Of a DNA stretch of 64,000 nt, positions 52,900-60,582 are shown one piece after another. Position 1 is the first letter of the stretch, and each line of letters opens with the position of its first letter. The DNA comes from Motiliproteus sp. SC1-56. GTDB lineage: Bacteria; Pseudomonadota; Gammaproteobacteria; Pseudomonadales; Balneatricaceae. The notes beneath the pieces are model-generated. The model made no database searches, was not told where the DNA came from, and was given only the letters and a program-made list of their open reading frames with translations. The stretch is from contig NZ_JAEMGS010000020.1 of assembly GCF_017309075.1 (NCBI RefSeq), positions 1 to 64,000 on the forward strand, given 5' to 3'. The position numbers were made by a program, and so were the translations under genes.

Positions 52900-53880
52900 T
52901 CATGGATGGCCGCTCTCCGCCGGCGCGATGCCCTTGAGGTACTTGAACAGCTCGCTGTCAGTGGAAAGCACCAGAGTGGTATTTTGTCCGATCACCGCCT
53001 GGTAGGCCTGCAGGCTGCGGGTGAACTCGTAGAAGGCCACGGATTCGGGGCTCTGGTTGTAGGCGCGGGCGTAGATTTCGGAGGCCTTGGCGTCAGCCAG
53101 GCCGCGGATCTCCTCCACCTGGCGGTAGGCTTCGGACTGGATCTTGTTCAGATCCCGAACCCGGTCACCGCGGATGCGCGCCGCCTCGCCGTTGCCCTCA
53201 GAGAGAAAACGCTCGGCGATCTGGCGCCGCTCGCTGATCATCCGGTCGTAAATCTTGGGGCGCACACTTTCGTTGTAATTGATCCGCTTGAAGCGAATAT
53301 CAAGCAGCTCGATACCGAACACCCGCACCTTGTCGGCAGCTGCCATGAATATTTCACTTTCCACCTGTTTACGGCCCTTCTGTATCGAGACCCAGGCACC
53401 GGTATCCTGCGCGCGCTCCCCTGCGCTTAGCAACGCATCGCGCAGTGGCACCCGATCCTTGGTGGTGCGGATGATCTCGATCAGCTCGTGTTTAGCCACC
53501 GCGTTGCGGGTCTCGCTGCCGAGGATGTCATCCAGTCGAGACTGGGCGCTGCGTTCGTCGCGCAGGCGCAGGAAGTACTGCAGCGGATCGGTGATGCGCC
53601 AACGGGCAAAGAGATCCACGGAGATATACAACTTGTCTTTGGTGGGCATGTCCGAGGGATTGCCGTCCCATTCCAGCACCCGCTTGTCGATGGCGTTGAC
53701 CTCCTGAATAAACGGTAGCTTTAGCTTCAGACCGGCCTCGGTGACGGGCTCCCCCACCGGCTTGCCGAACTGGGTAATGATCACCTGCTCGACTTCGCTG
53801 ACGGTATAGACGGAGCTGTACAGCAGGTATCCGGCCAGAGCCGTCAGCAGCAGGATCGTGGTTGATGTTATCCGCTTCAT
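52900..53880 (-). CDS. hflC: HflC-like SPFH protein
   Basis: The 326-residue protein has an N-terminal membrane anchor (TTILLLTALAGYLLYSS) and an SPFH/band-7 domain with EVEQVIITQFGKPVGEPV and GLKLKLPFIQEVNAIDKRVLEW. A coiled-coil region with EGNGEAARIRGDRVRDLNKI follows. HflC and HflK form a periplasm-facing cage around FtsH and modulate its proteolysis. Its ATG overlaps the hflK stop by 4 bp. The usual neighbours hfq, hflX and purA are missing, which suggests an accessory copy. Confidence 0.92.
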   Translation of the reverse strand: MKRITSTTILLLTALAGYLLYSSVYTVSEVEQVIITQFGKPVGEPVTEAGLKLKLPFIQEVNAIDKRVLEWDGNPSDMPTKDKLYISVDLFARWRITDPLQYFLRLRDERSAQSRLDDILGSETRNAVAKHELIEIIRTTKDRVPLRDALLSAGERAQDTGAWVSIQKGRKQVESEIFMAAADKVRVFGIELLDIRFKRINYNESVRPKIYDRMISERRQIAERFLSEGNGEAARIRGDRVRDLNKIQSEAYRQVEEIRGLADAKASEIYARAYNQSPESVAFYEFTRSLQAYQAVIGQNTTLVLSTDSELFKYLKGIAPAESGHP

Positions 53881-54956
53881 GGCCGACCTCCCCCGATTGC
53901 TCCCGGCTGAGTAGTTCCCAGATTGAGCAGCGGCAAAATACTGCCTGCCTGCTGGTCGACAATGACCTTAGCCTGAATGTCGGGCAGCACCGCCTGCAAG
54001 GTCTCGATATAGATCCGTCTGCGGGTCACTTCCGGCGCCTTACGGTATTCGGCCAGCAGCGCGCTGAAGCGCGCCGCATCGCCTTCAGCCTCGTTGATCC
54101 GCTTGAGACGGTAGCCGTCGGCCTCGCGGATTCGTTGATCCTTCTCGCCTTGGGCCAGGGGAATCACCTTGTTGTAGTCACGCCGCGCCTCGTTGATCAG
54201 TTTCTCCTTCTCCTGCTGCGCCTGATTGACCTCGTTAAATGAATCCTGCACCGGCTGCGGCGGGTTGATGTTTTTCAGTTGCACCTGGTCGATGCTGATC
54301 CCCATCACATATTTTCTTGAGAGCCGCTGCATCTTGTCCAGGGCTTCGATCTCGATCTCCTGGCGCCCTACGGTGATCACCTCGTCGACGGTTCGATCGC
54401 CCACCACTTCACGCATCACTGATTCGGCCACGTAGCGCAGGGTTTCGGCGGGCTCGCGCACCTCGAACAGAAACCTAACCGGATCGGCGATGCGGTACTG
54501 CACCACCCACTCCACCAGCGCGGCGTTGAGGTCGCCGGTAACCATCTGGGTTTCACGTTTTTGATCGCGTACTCGGGGAGTCTGGTAGGGATCGGTGGCG
54601 CCGGGCGTGGCAAAGCCAAACTCCTGCTTCAACTGCCGTTTGACCGGGACGATGGTGGCGACATCCATTCCCAGCGGCAGTTTGAAATGCAGCCCCGGCG
54701 GCACCTCGTAGAGATATTTGCCGAAGCGCTGCACCACCGCCACTGAGTCGCTCGGCACCGTATAGTAGGCGGTCCATAGACCCAGGCCGGCACCCGCCAA
54801 CACTGCAAATAAAACGATGCCCGTTCGACTACTTCCTGGGCGGACACATTGGCAGCGAACCAACCAATCACCGAGCAGGCGATCCAAGTCAAACGCGGAG
54901 CGCTTGCCCCCGTTCCAAGGATCTTGCTGATCGCTATTGTTGTTTTGAGCTGACAT
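53877..54956 (-). CDS. hflK: HflK-like SPFH protein
   Basis: The 359-residue protein starts MSAQNNNSDQQDPWNGGKR, as HflK does, with a cytoplasmic N-terminal part and one membrane segment (GIVLFAVLAGAGLGLWTAYYT). The SPFH domain has VVQRFGKYLYEVPPGLHFKLP, and the coiled-coil region includes NEVNQAQQEKEKLINEA. It pairs with hflC to regulate FtsH. The pair follows a gap of about 350 bp and reads toward acnA, so hflK may head a transcript hflK-hflC-acnA-EI-nhaA. Confidence 0.92.
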   Translation of the reverse strand: MSAQNNNSDQQDPWNGGKRSAFDLDRLLGDWLVRCQCVRPGSSRTGIVLFAVLAGAGLGLWTAYYTVPSDSVAVVQRFGKYLYEVPPGLHFKLPLGMDVATIVPVKRQLKQEFGFATPGATDPYQTPRVRDQKRETQMVTGDLNAALVEWVVQYRIADPVRFLFEVREPAETLRYVAESVMREVVGDRTVDEVITVGRQEIEIEALDKMQRLSRKYVMGISIDQVQLKNINPPQPVQDSFNEVNQAQQEKEKLINEARRDYNKVIPLAQGEKDQRIREADGYRLKRINEAEGDAARFSALLAEYRKAPEVTRRRIYIETLQAVLPDIQAKVIVDQQAGSILPLLNLGTTQPGAIGGGRP

Positions 54957-55306
54957 CCTGGATCCCTCGCCCTACCCCCGCATGGCCCGCGTTGCGACCG
55001 CCTCGCCATGGAACGGCGCTGCGTCATAACCTAAAGGGGTTTACGTCGTGATAGAACGATGATACTCAGCTTCCAGAGGCGGGTCGGTGCGTTAGCAAAC
55101 AAACGGTGAAGGTGCGACGTCCGGTATTGGAGCGTCATCGGCGAAGCGACGGCGTCTCGTCCACACGCTGCTTCGGCTGACATTCGGCGCCCGTTGCGCA
55201 TACCGCTAGCAACAAGCCGTCATGTCACATTCTGGCCGGCCGTCGATAGTTCCTAGCGGCAGCCGGCAGTCCAATCGCTTACTGTGCGAGGCCGACCCAA
55301 ACAGGG
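54957..55306. other. intergenic region upstream of hflK
   Basis: No convincing gene was seen in these 350 bp. The promoter of the hflKC-led unit on the minus strand should lie here. I could not assign -35/-10 elements. Confidence 0.4.
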
Positions 55307-55489
55307 CTAATGATGCGACTTATCTTTGGGCGCCTCTTTTTTGCTCAGCGGCCGCGGGGTTTGCTCCTGGTGGGCGGCCTCCTGCTCGGGGCTCAGGTTG
55401 CCTTTTCTGGTCCGTCGGCCTTTGTGAGAGAAAACCGGAGCGTGTTCGGTTGCTCTGGAAACGGGTTGCGGTTCGCGTGGTTTGTTCAT
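55307..55489 (-). CDS. small basic hydrophilic protein of unknown function
   Basis: This 60-residue protein is rich in Lys, Arg, Pro, Glu and Gln (MNKPREPQPVSRATEHAPVF, then HKGRRTRKGNLSPEQEAAHQ). GAGG lies five bases before ATG 55489, which supports translation. It has no signal or membrane segment and is probably disordered. The frame extends upstream to 55561 without support. The overlapping plus-strand ORF has a hydrophobic stretch but no good ribosome binding site. Confidence 0.55.
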   Translation of the reverse strand: MNKPREPQPVSRATEHAPVFSHKGRRTRKGNLSPEQEAAHQEQTPRPLSKKEAPKDKSHH

Positions 55490-55739
55490 AAAAACCTCTG
55501 AGAAAACCTGCCATGCGCCGAATTGCTCACCGCAGGAGTAATCACCATGGCAGTAATCCACGACGGTATCGGTACGCTACCGCACCCTTATTTTTATTAA
55601 CCATCAAATCAATGCGTTTTTTTTCGAGCGACGCAGCGATGCTCGGTGGGAATAAGCCCATCAACCGCTGGCGTACCGGCAAACGCAGCGCTATGACTCG
55701 TCAGTGGGTCGGGATAAATCGTGGTGCGTATCCAATCGA

Positions 55740-55988
55740 CTAGTCGATTGGAACAACGGAATGCGGCGTCAGGTCCACCAGAGCGAATAATTTCATGCGT
55801 CCCTCACGGTCGACGGCGGGTAGATCACGGATCTCGACCAGAACCTCCCGCGACAAGCCGTCACCACCGGCCAGCGTTCACGGATCACGATGCTGGATGC
55901 TGACGGTCAGCAGCGCACCGAACCCCATCACCGCCAACACGGCGCCCACCAGGTGACTGATGCTGTTGAATTTCTCTCCATGGTACAT
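55740..55988 (-). pseudogene. remnant of a hemolysin III family gene followed by an unrelated C-terminal remnant
   Basis: From ATG 55988 a 36-codon frame reads MYHGEKFNSISHLVGAVLAV then MGFGALLTVSIQHRDP and a stop at 55878. This is the start of a hemolysin III/YqfA-type membrane protein, cut off after the first helix. The same frame continues after the stop to a TAG at 55740 and encodes LSREVLVEIRDLPAVDREG and MKLFALVDLTPHSVVPID. This looks like the tail of a different protein. Both are probably non-functional pieces left by deletion. Confidence 0.6.
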
Positions 55989-56449
55989 GGTACAGATGAC
56001 CTGCCAATGGCGCCGTAACCTCATCGGTCCAGTAATATTAACCCGGCGGATTAATAGATTGACTCAGGGATGAGTCAACATTGGCCGCAAGGCCAATGCG
56101 AGCCTCTGAAAAGCCAGCAACTTCGCGCAGTTGCGCCAGCTTTGAGGGGGCGACGGACAAATAGGCAAGGAGGCTATTTGTCCGCCAGATTAATCATAGA
56201 ACGCGACGGGTGGCTCCCGATTAGCGCGGTTCACGTTCCCGCTTTGCGGACTACCCCAGCAGACGCCCCTTCCGTGGACTGCTCGTTCAACCTCATGTGC
56301 GCTTGCGCACAGACCGCCGCCACCTGTGGCCGCATTATTCCGAGAGCAAGCGCAGGGCCGGAGTCGATTGGGCGCAAGTGGGCGCGCAACTTACCCCCTT
56401 GTCCTTGTCGCTCCGCGGCAGCGGAGGGCAGGCGCGGAGGGAGGAGGAT

Positions 56450-57238
56450 ATGTGGTTACGTACCCGTTGCGATCTAACCTTCGACCTTGAGGTCGAGACC
56501 CCGTTCATCCTGATGTTGCGGCCGCGCAGTGGGGCTAATCAATGGGTGATGCGCGAAGAATACCAGGTCGAACCGCAGGTACCGGTATTCGAGTTTACCG
56601 ACAGCTACGGCAACCTGTGTCAGCGGCTGGTCGCTCCGCCGGGACATTTCTCGGTCCGCACCGTCGCCGACATGCGGGTCGCCGATGAGGTTGACCGGGC
56701 GCCCGGTGCCCCCTTCATAAAGGTGCAGTACCTGCCGGATGGGGCGCTCTGTTATCTGCTGCCGAGTCGCTACTGCGAGTCCGACCACTTCAATGAGATG
56801 GCCACCGAAATCAGCGCCGGGCAGCGCTTAGGCTACGATCAGGTAGCGGCGATTGAGAGCTGGTTACGCACGGCCTATCGCTATGAGCCTGGCAGCACCT
56901 GCGCCACCCTGTCGGCGGTGGAGGTGAACGCCAGACCGGTTGCCATCTGTCGCGATCTGGCCCACCTGGGCATCGCCCTGTGCCGCGCCCTCAGTATTCC
57001 GGCGCGGATGGTGGTGGGGTATTTGTATCGCCTGGAGCCGATGGATTTGCACGCTTGGTTCGAGGCCTATGTGGGCGGCCGTTGGTATACCTTCGACGCC
57101 ACCCAAGCTGAATTGCATGGAGGCTATGTGGCCCTTGGCTACGGGCGGGATGCTGCCGATGTCGCGGTGTTCAACCAATTCGGCGCCCTCCCCATTACCA
57201 CCCAGCAGCGGGTACAGGTCGAGCACCTAGGCGACTGA
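56450..57238 (+). CDS. transglutaminase-like protein (first of a pair)
   Basis: The 262-residue protein has a beta-rich N-terminal half typical of bacterial transglutaminase-like proteins and a papain-like core. The catalytic triad is Cys167 ([10 protein letters not shown]), His201 (DLHAWFEAY) and Asp216 (TFDATQ). Such proteins may be cysteine proteases or amide-forming enzymes; the substrate is unknown. No signal peptide is seen. ATG 56450 follows GGAGGAGG; the longer frame from 56297 is not supported. It begins the plus-strand unit with the next two genes. Confidence 0.88.
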   Translation: MWLRTRCDLTFDLEVETPFILMLRPRSGANQWVMREEYQVEPQVPVFEFTDSYGNLCQRLVAPPGHFSVRTVADMRVADEVDRAPGAPFIKVQYLPDGALCYLLPSRYCESDHFNEMATEISAGQRLGYDQVAAIESWLRTAYRYEPGSTCATLSAVEVNARPVAICRDLAHLGIALCRALSIPARMVVGYLYRLEPMDLHAWFEAYVGGRWYTFDATQAELHGGYVALGYGRDAADVAVFNQFGALPITTQQRVQVEHLGD

Positions 57239-57290
57239 CCGGCCAGTGAGGGTCAGGCGCAATCCCATCCATTTCACGAGGATCGCCAGC

Positions 57291-58136
57291 TTGCTATTCA
57301 ATATTCAACATCACACTCGCTACGACTACTCGCAGCCGGTGCGGCTGAACCCGCAGCAGTTGCGCTTTCACCCACGCGGCGACGGTTCGCAACGGGTCAT
57401 CGCGCATCACCTCTCGATCAGCCCTCCTCCACAAGGGCAGAACGAATACCTCGACCTAGAGGGCAATCGCGTCACCCAGGTATGGTTTGAAGGTGAGACC
57501 CAGCATCTGGAAATCAGGCTTGAGATGCAGGTGGAGACCTTGCGTAAGAATGCGTTCGACTTTATGTTGGCGCCGCAATCAATGAGCCTACCGATCAACC
57601 ACGAGCAGGATTCGATTTGCGCCCGGGCTTATCTGGATCGTAGCCAAGCAGATGACGCAGTCACAGCTTTTGCGGCTGAACTCAGCTTGGCAGTCGAGCG
57701 AGATACCCTACGTTTTCTCGATCGCCTCAGTCGGCAGCTGTACGAGCAATTCACCCAAGTTCATCGACACTCCGGCGCGCCGCAGACTCCGGCGATCACC
57801 CTGCAGAGTCGCAGCGGTGCCTGCCGCGACCTGGCGGTGCTGTTTGTCGACTGCTGTCGGGCCGAGGGTATCGCGGCGCGTTTTGCCAGCGGCTATCAGC
57901 AGGGCAATTTGCAGAGCGACCAGCGTGATCTGCACGCCTGGCCGGAGGTGTATCTGCCCGGTGCCGGCTGGCGCGGCTACGACCCGACCCAAGGACACGC
58001 GGTCGCCGATACCCATGTGACCATCGCGGCGGCGGCACAGGCGCGCGATACCCTGCCGGTGATCGGGGTATTCGTCGGCGATGGGGCGAGCAGCGCGCTC
58101 GATTTCACCGTGCGCATCGATGTGTCCGCCCCCTGA
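57291..58136 (+). CDS. transglutaminase-like protein (second of a pair)
   Basis: This protein of about 281 residues has the N-terminal bacterial transglutaminase-like domain (FNIQHHTRYDYSQPVRLNPQ) and a core with Cys178 (SGACRDLAVLF), His215 (DLHAWPEVY) and Asp231 (GYDPTQG). It differs from the first by having the full Bact_transglu_N type start. I prefer TTG 57291, with GAGGA eight bases upstream, over GTG 57246. Pairs of this kind often lie near alpha-E and ATP-grasp (DUF403/DUF404) genes, but those partners are absent here. Confidence 0.88.
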   Translation: MLFNIQHHTRYDYSQPVRLNPQQLRFHPRGDGSQRVIAHHLSISPPPQGQNEYLDLEGNRVTQVWFEGETQHLEIRLEMQVETLRKNAFDFMLAPQSMSLPINHEQDSICARAYLDRSQADDAVTAFAAELSLAVERDTLRFLDRLSRQLYEQFTQVHRHSGAPQTPAITLQSRSGACRDLAVLFVDCCRAEGIAARFASGYQQGNLQSDQRDLHAWPEVYLPGAGWRGYDPTQGHAVADTHVTIAAAAQARDTLPVIGVFVGDGASSALDFTVRIDVSAP

Positions 58137-58244
58137 ATGATGCGACTTTGGCAGGCCGTAGCGACCTATGTAACTTGCCGGATAACCAATTCGGAACTGT
58201 ACTTACCCGAAAACCCGCCTCGTTGTGCCTTGGCGCTGTTTATC

Positions 58245-58997
58245 GTGACTCAGGGATCAATCATATCTATCTCGCCGCAACAGAACCGTTTGCTAATGTC
58301 TCTGCCCGCCGAGGTTCAGCAGCGGCTGTTTCCCCATCTCAAACCGGTCGCGCTACCACTCGGCAAAGTTCTGTACGAATCGGGACAGGTTCAGCATCAA
58401 GTCTTTTTCCCCACCGACGCCATCATCTCGTTACTGAACGTGATGGAAAACGGCGCCTCGGCCGAGATTGCGGTGGTGGGTAACGAGGGCGTGGTCGGCG
58501 TGAGCTTGTTTATGGGCGGTGCCAGCACCCCCAGCCGCGCCCTGGTGCAAAGTGCGGGATCCGGGCTGCAGCTCTCGGCGTCACGTCTCAAGGATGAGTT
58601 TGATCGCCATGGGGAACTGTTGATGCTGCTGCTGCGCTACACCCAGTCACTGATCACTCAGATGGCCCAGACCGCCGTGTGTAATCGCCATCACAGCATC
58701 GACCAGCAACTATGCCGCTGGCTGTTACTGTCACTGGACCGTTTGCCGGGTAACCAGTTAGTCATGACTCAGGAGCTGATTGCCAACATGCTAGGAGTGC
58801 GCCGAGAAGGCGTCACCGAGGCGGCGGGTAAGCTACAGAAGTTCGGCGTGATCGAATACCATCGAGGGCATATCTGTGTGCTTGACCGCGCTCGGCTGGA
58901 AGCGCTTAGTTGTGAGTGTTACGACGTGGTAAAAAAGGAGACCGATCGATTGTTACCTTGGCGTCCTGCCCCCCCGGCAACCGACCAGCCAACTTGA
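58245..58997 (+). CDS. Crp/Fnr family transcriptional regulator without iron-sulfur cysteines
   Basis: The regulator has a cyclic-nucleotide-binding-like domain (PLGKVLYESGQVQHQVFFPTD, then NEGVVGVSLFMGG) and a C-terminal Crp-type HTH (TQELIANMLGVRREGVTEAAGKL). The N-terminal Cys cluster of FNR is lacking and so are obvious cAMP-binding residues, so its signal is unknown. The frame is open from ATG 58137 at the end of the transglutaminase gene, but the first 36 residues are not family-like. GTG 58245 or ATG 58296 are likelier starts. It may control the island genes. Confidence 0.8.
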   Translation: MTQGSIISISPQQNRLLMSLPAEVQQRLFPHLKPVALPLGKVLYESGQVQHQVFFPTDAIISLLNVMENGASAEIAVVGNEGVVGVSLFMGGASTPSRALVQSAGSGLQLSASRLKDEFDRHGELLMLLLRYTQSLITQMAQTAVCNRHHSIDQQLCRWLLLSLDRLPGNQLVMTQELIANMLGVRREGVTEAAGKLQKFGVIEYHRGHICVLDRARLEALSCECYDVVKKETDRLLPWRPAPPATDQPT

Positions 58998-59265
58998 GGC
59001 CTCTAGCGCACTTGGCTCATTGGTATTCTTTCTCACAAACAATTATTCCATGACGGCTGTGTGCCCTATCCGGGCACTGCGTCATATCGACTATGTGGCC
59101 GCTATCGGGAGATAGACTGATTGCGCCGAAAGCGGCCATTTCATGTTGTTCGATCTACGGCAGGAACTGCGACAAAGCGGTCTTTCAAAGCTAAGCCAAC
59201 TTTAGTGGCACGAATGCATAGCATTGAAGTATTCATGCTCACTATCCCCTCTCCGAGTAACGCAG
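58998..59265. other. gene-free stretch with degenerate repeats
   Basis: About 270 bp between the Crp-type gene and the end of the copper operon contain short inverted motifs and the second copy of the 18-bp repeat. They include GCCCTATCCGGGCA near 59061 and CGCCGAAAGCGGCC near 59124. No gene was seen. Confidence 0.5.
59163..59180 (+). repeat. copy 2 of an 18-bp intergenic repeat
   Basis: It is identical to 46702-46719 and lies in a non-coding stretch. The surrounding 100 bp also resemble degenerate sequence near 45320. Confidence 0.6.
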
Positions 59266-59937
59266 CTAATGGTGTCCCTTGCCATGTGCTTGGCTATGCC
59301 CCATCACTTTTGGCCCCATCTGACTCTGTTTAAAATCACGATGAAAAGCCTGATGCAAATAGGCCAGCACCTCCCAGCGCTGCTGTTCGGTGAGGCTGTG
59401 TTTAAACGCCGGCATGGCGGAATCCTGAGATACGAAAGGTTCTACGACACCTCCTTCGCTAACCCGCCAGAACAGGTATTGATCGCCTTCACCCGGCGCA
59501 TCGTGAAAATGATTGGTCAGATCAGCAGGCGGGTGCTTTAGCTTTGATGCCAGCGGGCCACTACCGCGCCCATCCAGACCGTGACAGCCTGCGCAGTTAT
59601 CACGGTAAACAGCCATTCCGGCCTTGCCTCGCTCAAAGTTATCCCAGTGATCGTAAACGAAATCCACATACTCGGCCGGTGGCTCCACCCAGGAATCATG
59701 GGCGTGACTGCCGTGCATGCCATGACCTCCATGCATGCCATGGCCGCCCGGCGCATCACCAGGTTTGACCGGCAATTTTTTCATCTGACTCATATCCATC
59801 CGGTCCATGCTCATGGCGCCCATATCCATGTCGTCATTCGCCATGCCGTGACCGCCACCGTGCTGGCTGTCCGCACCGGCCAGCAGCGAGGTTGCCGCCA
59901 ACAGCGTGCCGGCGATCAGTGTCAGCTGTTTTTTCAT
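59266..59937 (-). CDS. periplasmic cytochrome c with a His/Met-rich N-terminal region
   Basis: The 223-residue protein has a signal peptide ([21 protein letters not shown]) and a region of about 60 residues very rich in His, Met and Gly, likely to bind copper. One class I cytochrome c domain follows, with the haem motif [11 protein letters not shown] and a late Met ligand in DSAMPAF. The C-terminus is again His/Met-rich ([12 protein letters not shown]). It lies downstream of cusA and the 60014 gene in the same direction. A role in Cu(I) oxidation or electron disposal is a reasonable guess. Confidence 0.85.
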   Translation of the reverse strand: MKKQLTLIAGTLLAATSLLAGADSQHGGGHGMANDDMDMGAMSMDRMDMSQMKKLPVKPGDAPGGHGMHGGHGMHGSHAHDSWVEPPAEYVDFVYDHWDNFERGKAGMAVYRDNCAGCHGLDGRGSGPLASKLKHPPADLTNHFHDAPGEGDQYLFWRVSEGGVVEPFVSQDSAMPAFKHSLTEQQRWEVLAYLHQAFHRDFKQSQMGPKVMGHSQAHGKGHH

Positions 59938-60013
59938 CGCTCGCTTCTCCTCCTGTTAATACTGAACGGGCAGGAGCCCAACTCCTGCCCCGCCCGCTTA
60001 TTTGCCGTAGTAC

Positions 60014-60496
60014 TTATTCGCCGTAATGGACGCCACCAAAGTGCTTCTTGCCGTCTGGGGTTTTGAACAGCACCATCAGTTGATGCTTGCCGGCTGATTT
60101 GAGGTCGTAACCGACCATGAACCAGTCGCCCATCTTCATCAGCGGTTTGCTCTCATCGCTGCCGTCGGGGTAGATCACCTTGGAGTTGGCCTGCAGATCG
60201 CCGATCACGTTGGCGCCCTGCTCCACCTTTACCATCAGGTTGTGGCTGCCGCCGTGGTTCATCCCTTCGTTGGCTTCCATCACGTGGAAGCTGACGCTGT
60301 AGCCGTCGATGTCACGCTTCTCCAGAAACATCTTGCCGGCGCCACCCATGGTGTCGTGATTCATACCCTCTTCATGGCCTTGAGCCATACCGGTTTGACC
60401 CTCATGGCCGTGACCGTGCCCCTCAGGTGACGCGTAAGCCGCGCCGACAAGCACGGTGGAAAGTGCGGTTGCGAGTGCCAGTTTGTGTGTACGCAT
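60014..60496 (-). CDS. periplasmic Met/His-rich protein of the copper cluster
   Basis: The 160-residue protein has a signal peptide (LALATALSTVLVGAAYA) and a His/Gly/Met-rich stretch (HGHGHEGQTGMAQGHEEGMN). A beta-rich domain with VSFHVMEANEGMNHGG and WFMVGYDLKSAGKHQLMVLF follows. The Met and His residues suggest copper binding, and the domain resembles small immunoglobulin-like periplasmic copper proteins without matching a family that I can name. It lies between cusA and the cytochrome gene, in the same direction. Confidence 0.75.
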   Translation of the reverse strand: MRTHKLALATALSTVLVGAAYASPEGHGHGHEGQTGMAQGHEEGMNHDTMGGAGKMFLEKRDIDGYSVSFHVMEANEGMNHGGSHNLMVKVEQGANVIGDLQANSKVIYPDGSDESKPLMKMGDWFMVGYDLKSAGKHQLMVLFKTPDGKKHFGGVHYGE

Positions 60497-60582
60497 GGTT
60501 GTTCCTCTTGGTTTATTTAAGTTTTTCGGTTTTTTGCGGTTACGTTAGTAGTCGTTACCTTCATTGTTTGAAGCCACTTGGA

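Noticed and set aside
55310-55501. Plus-strand ORF with a hydrophobic N-terminus (63 codons)
   Set aside because: It overlaps the better-supported minus-strand small gene with a GAGG site and has no good ribosome binding site of its own.
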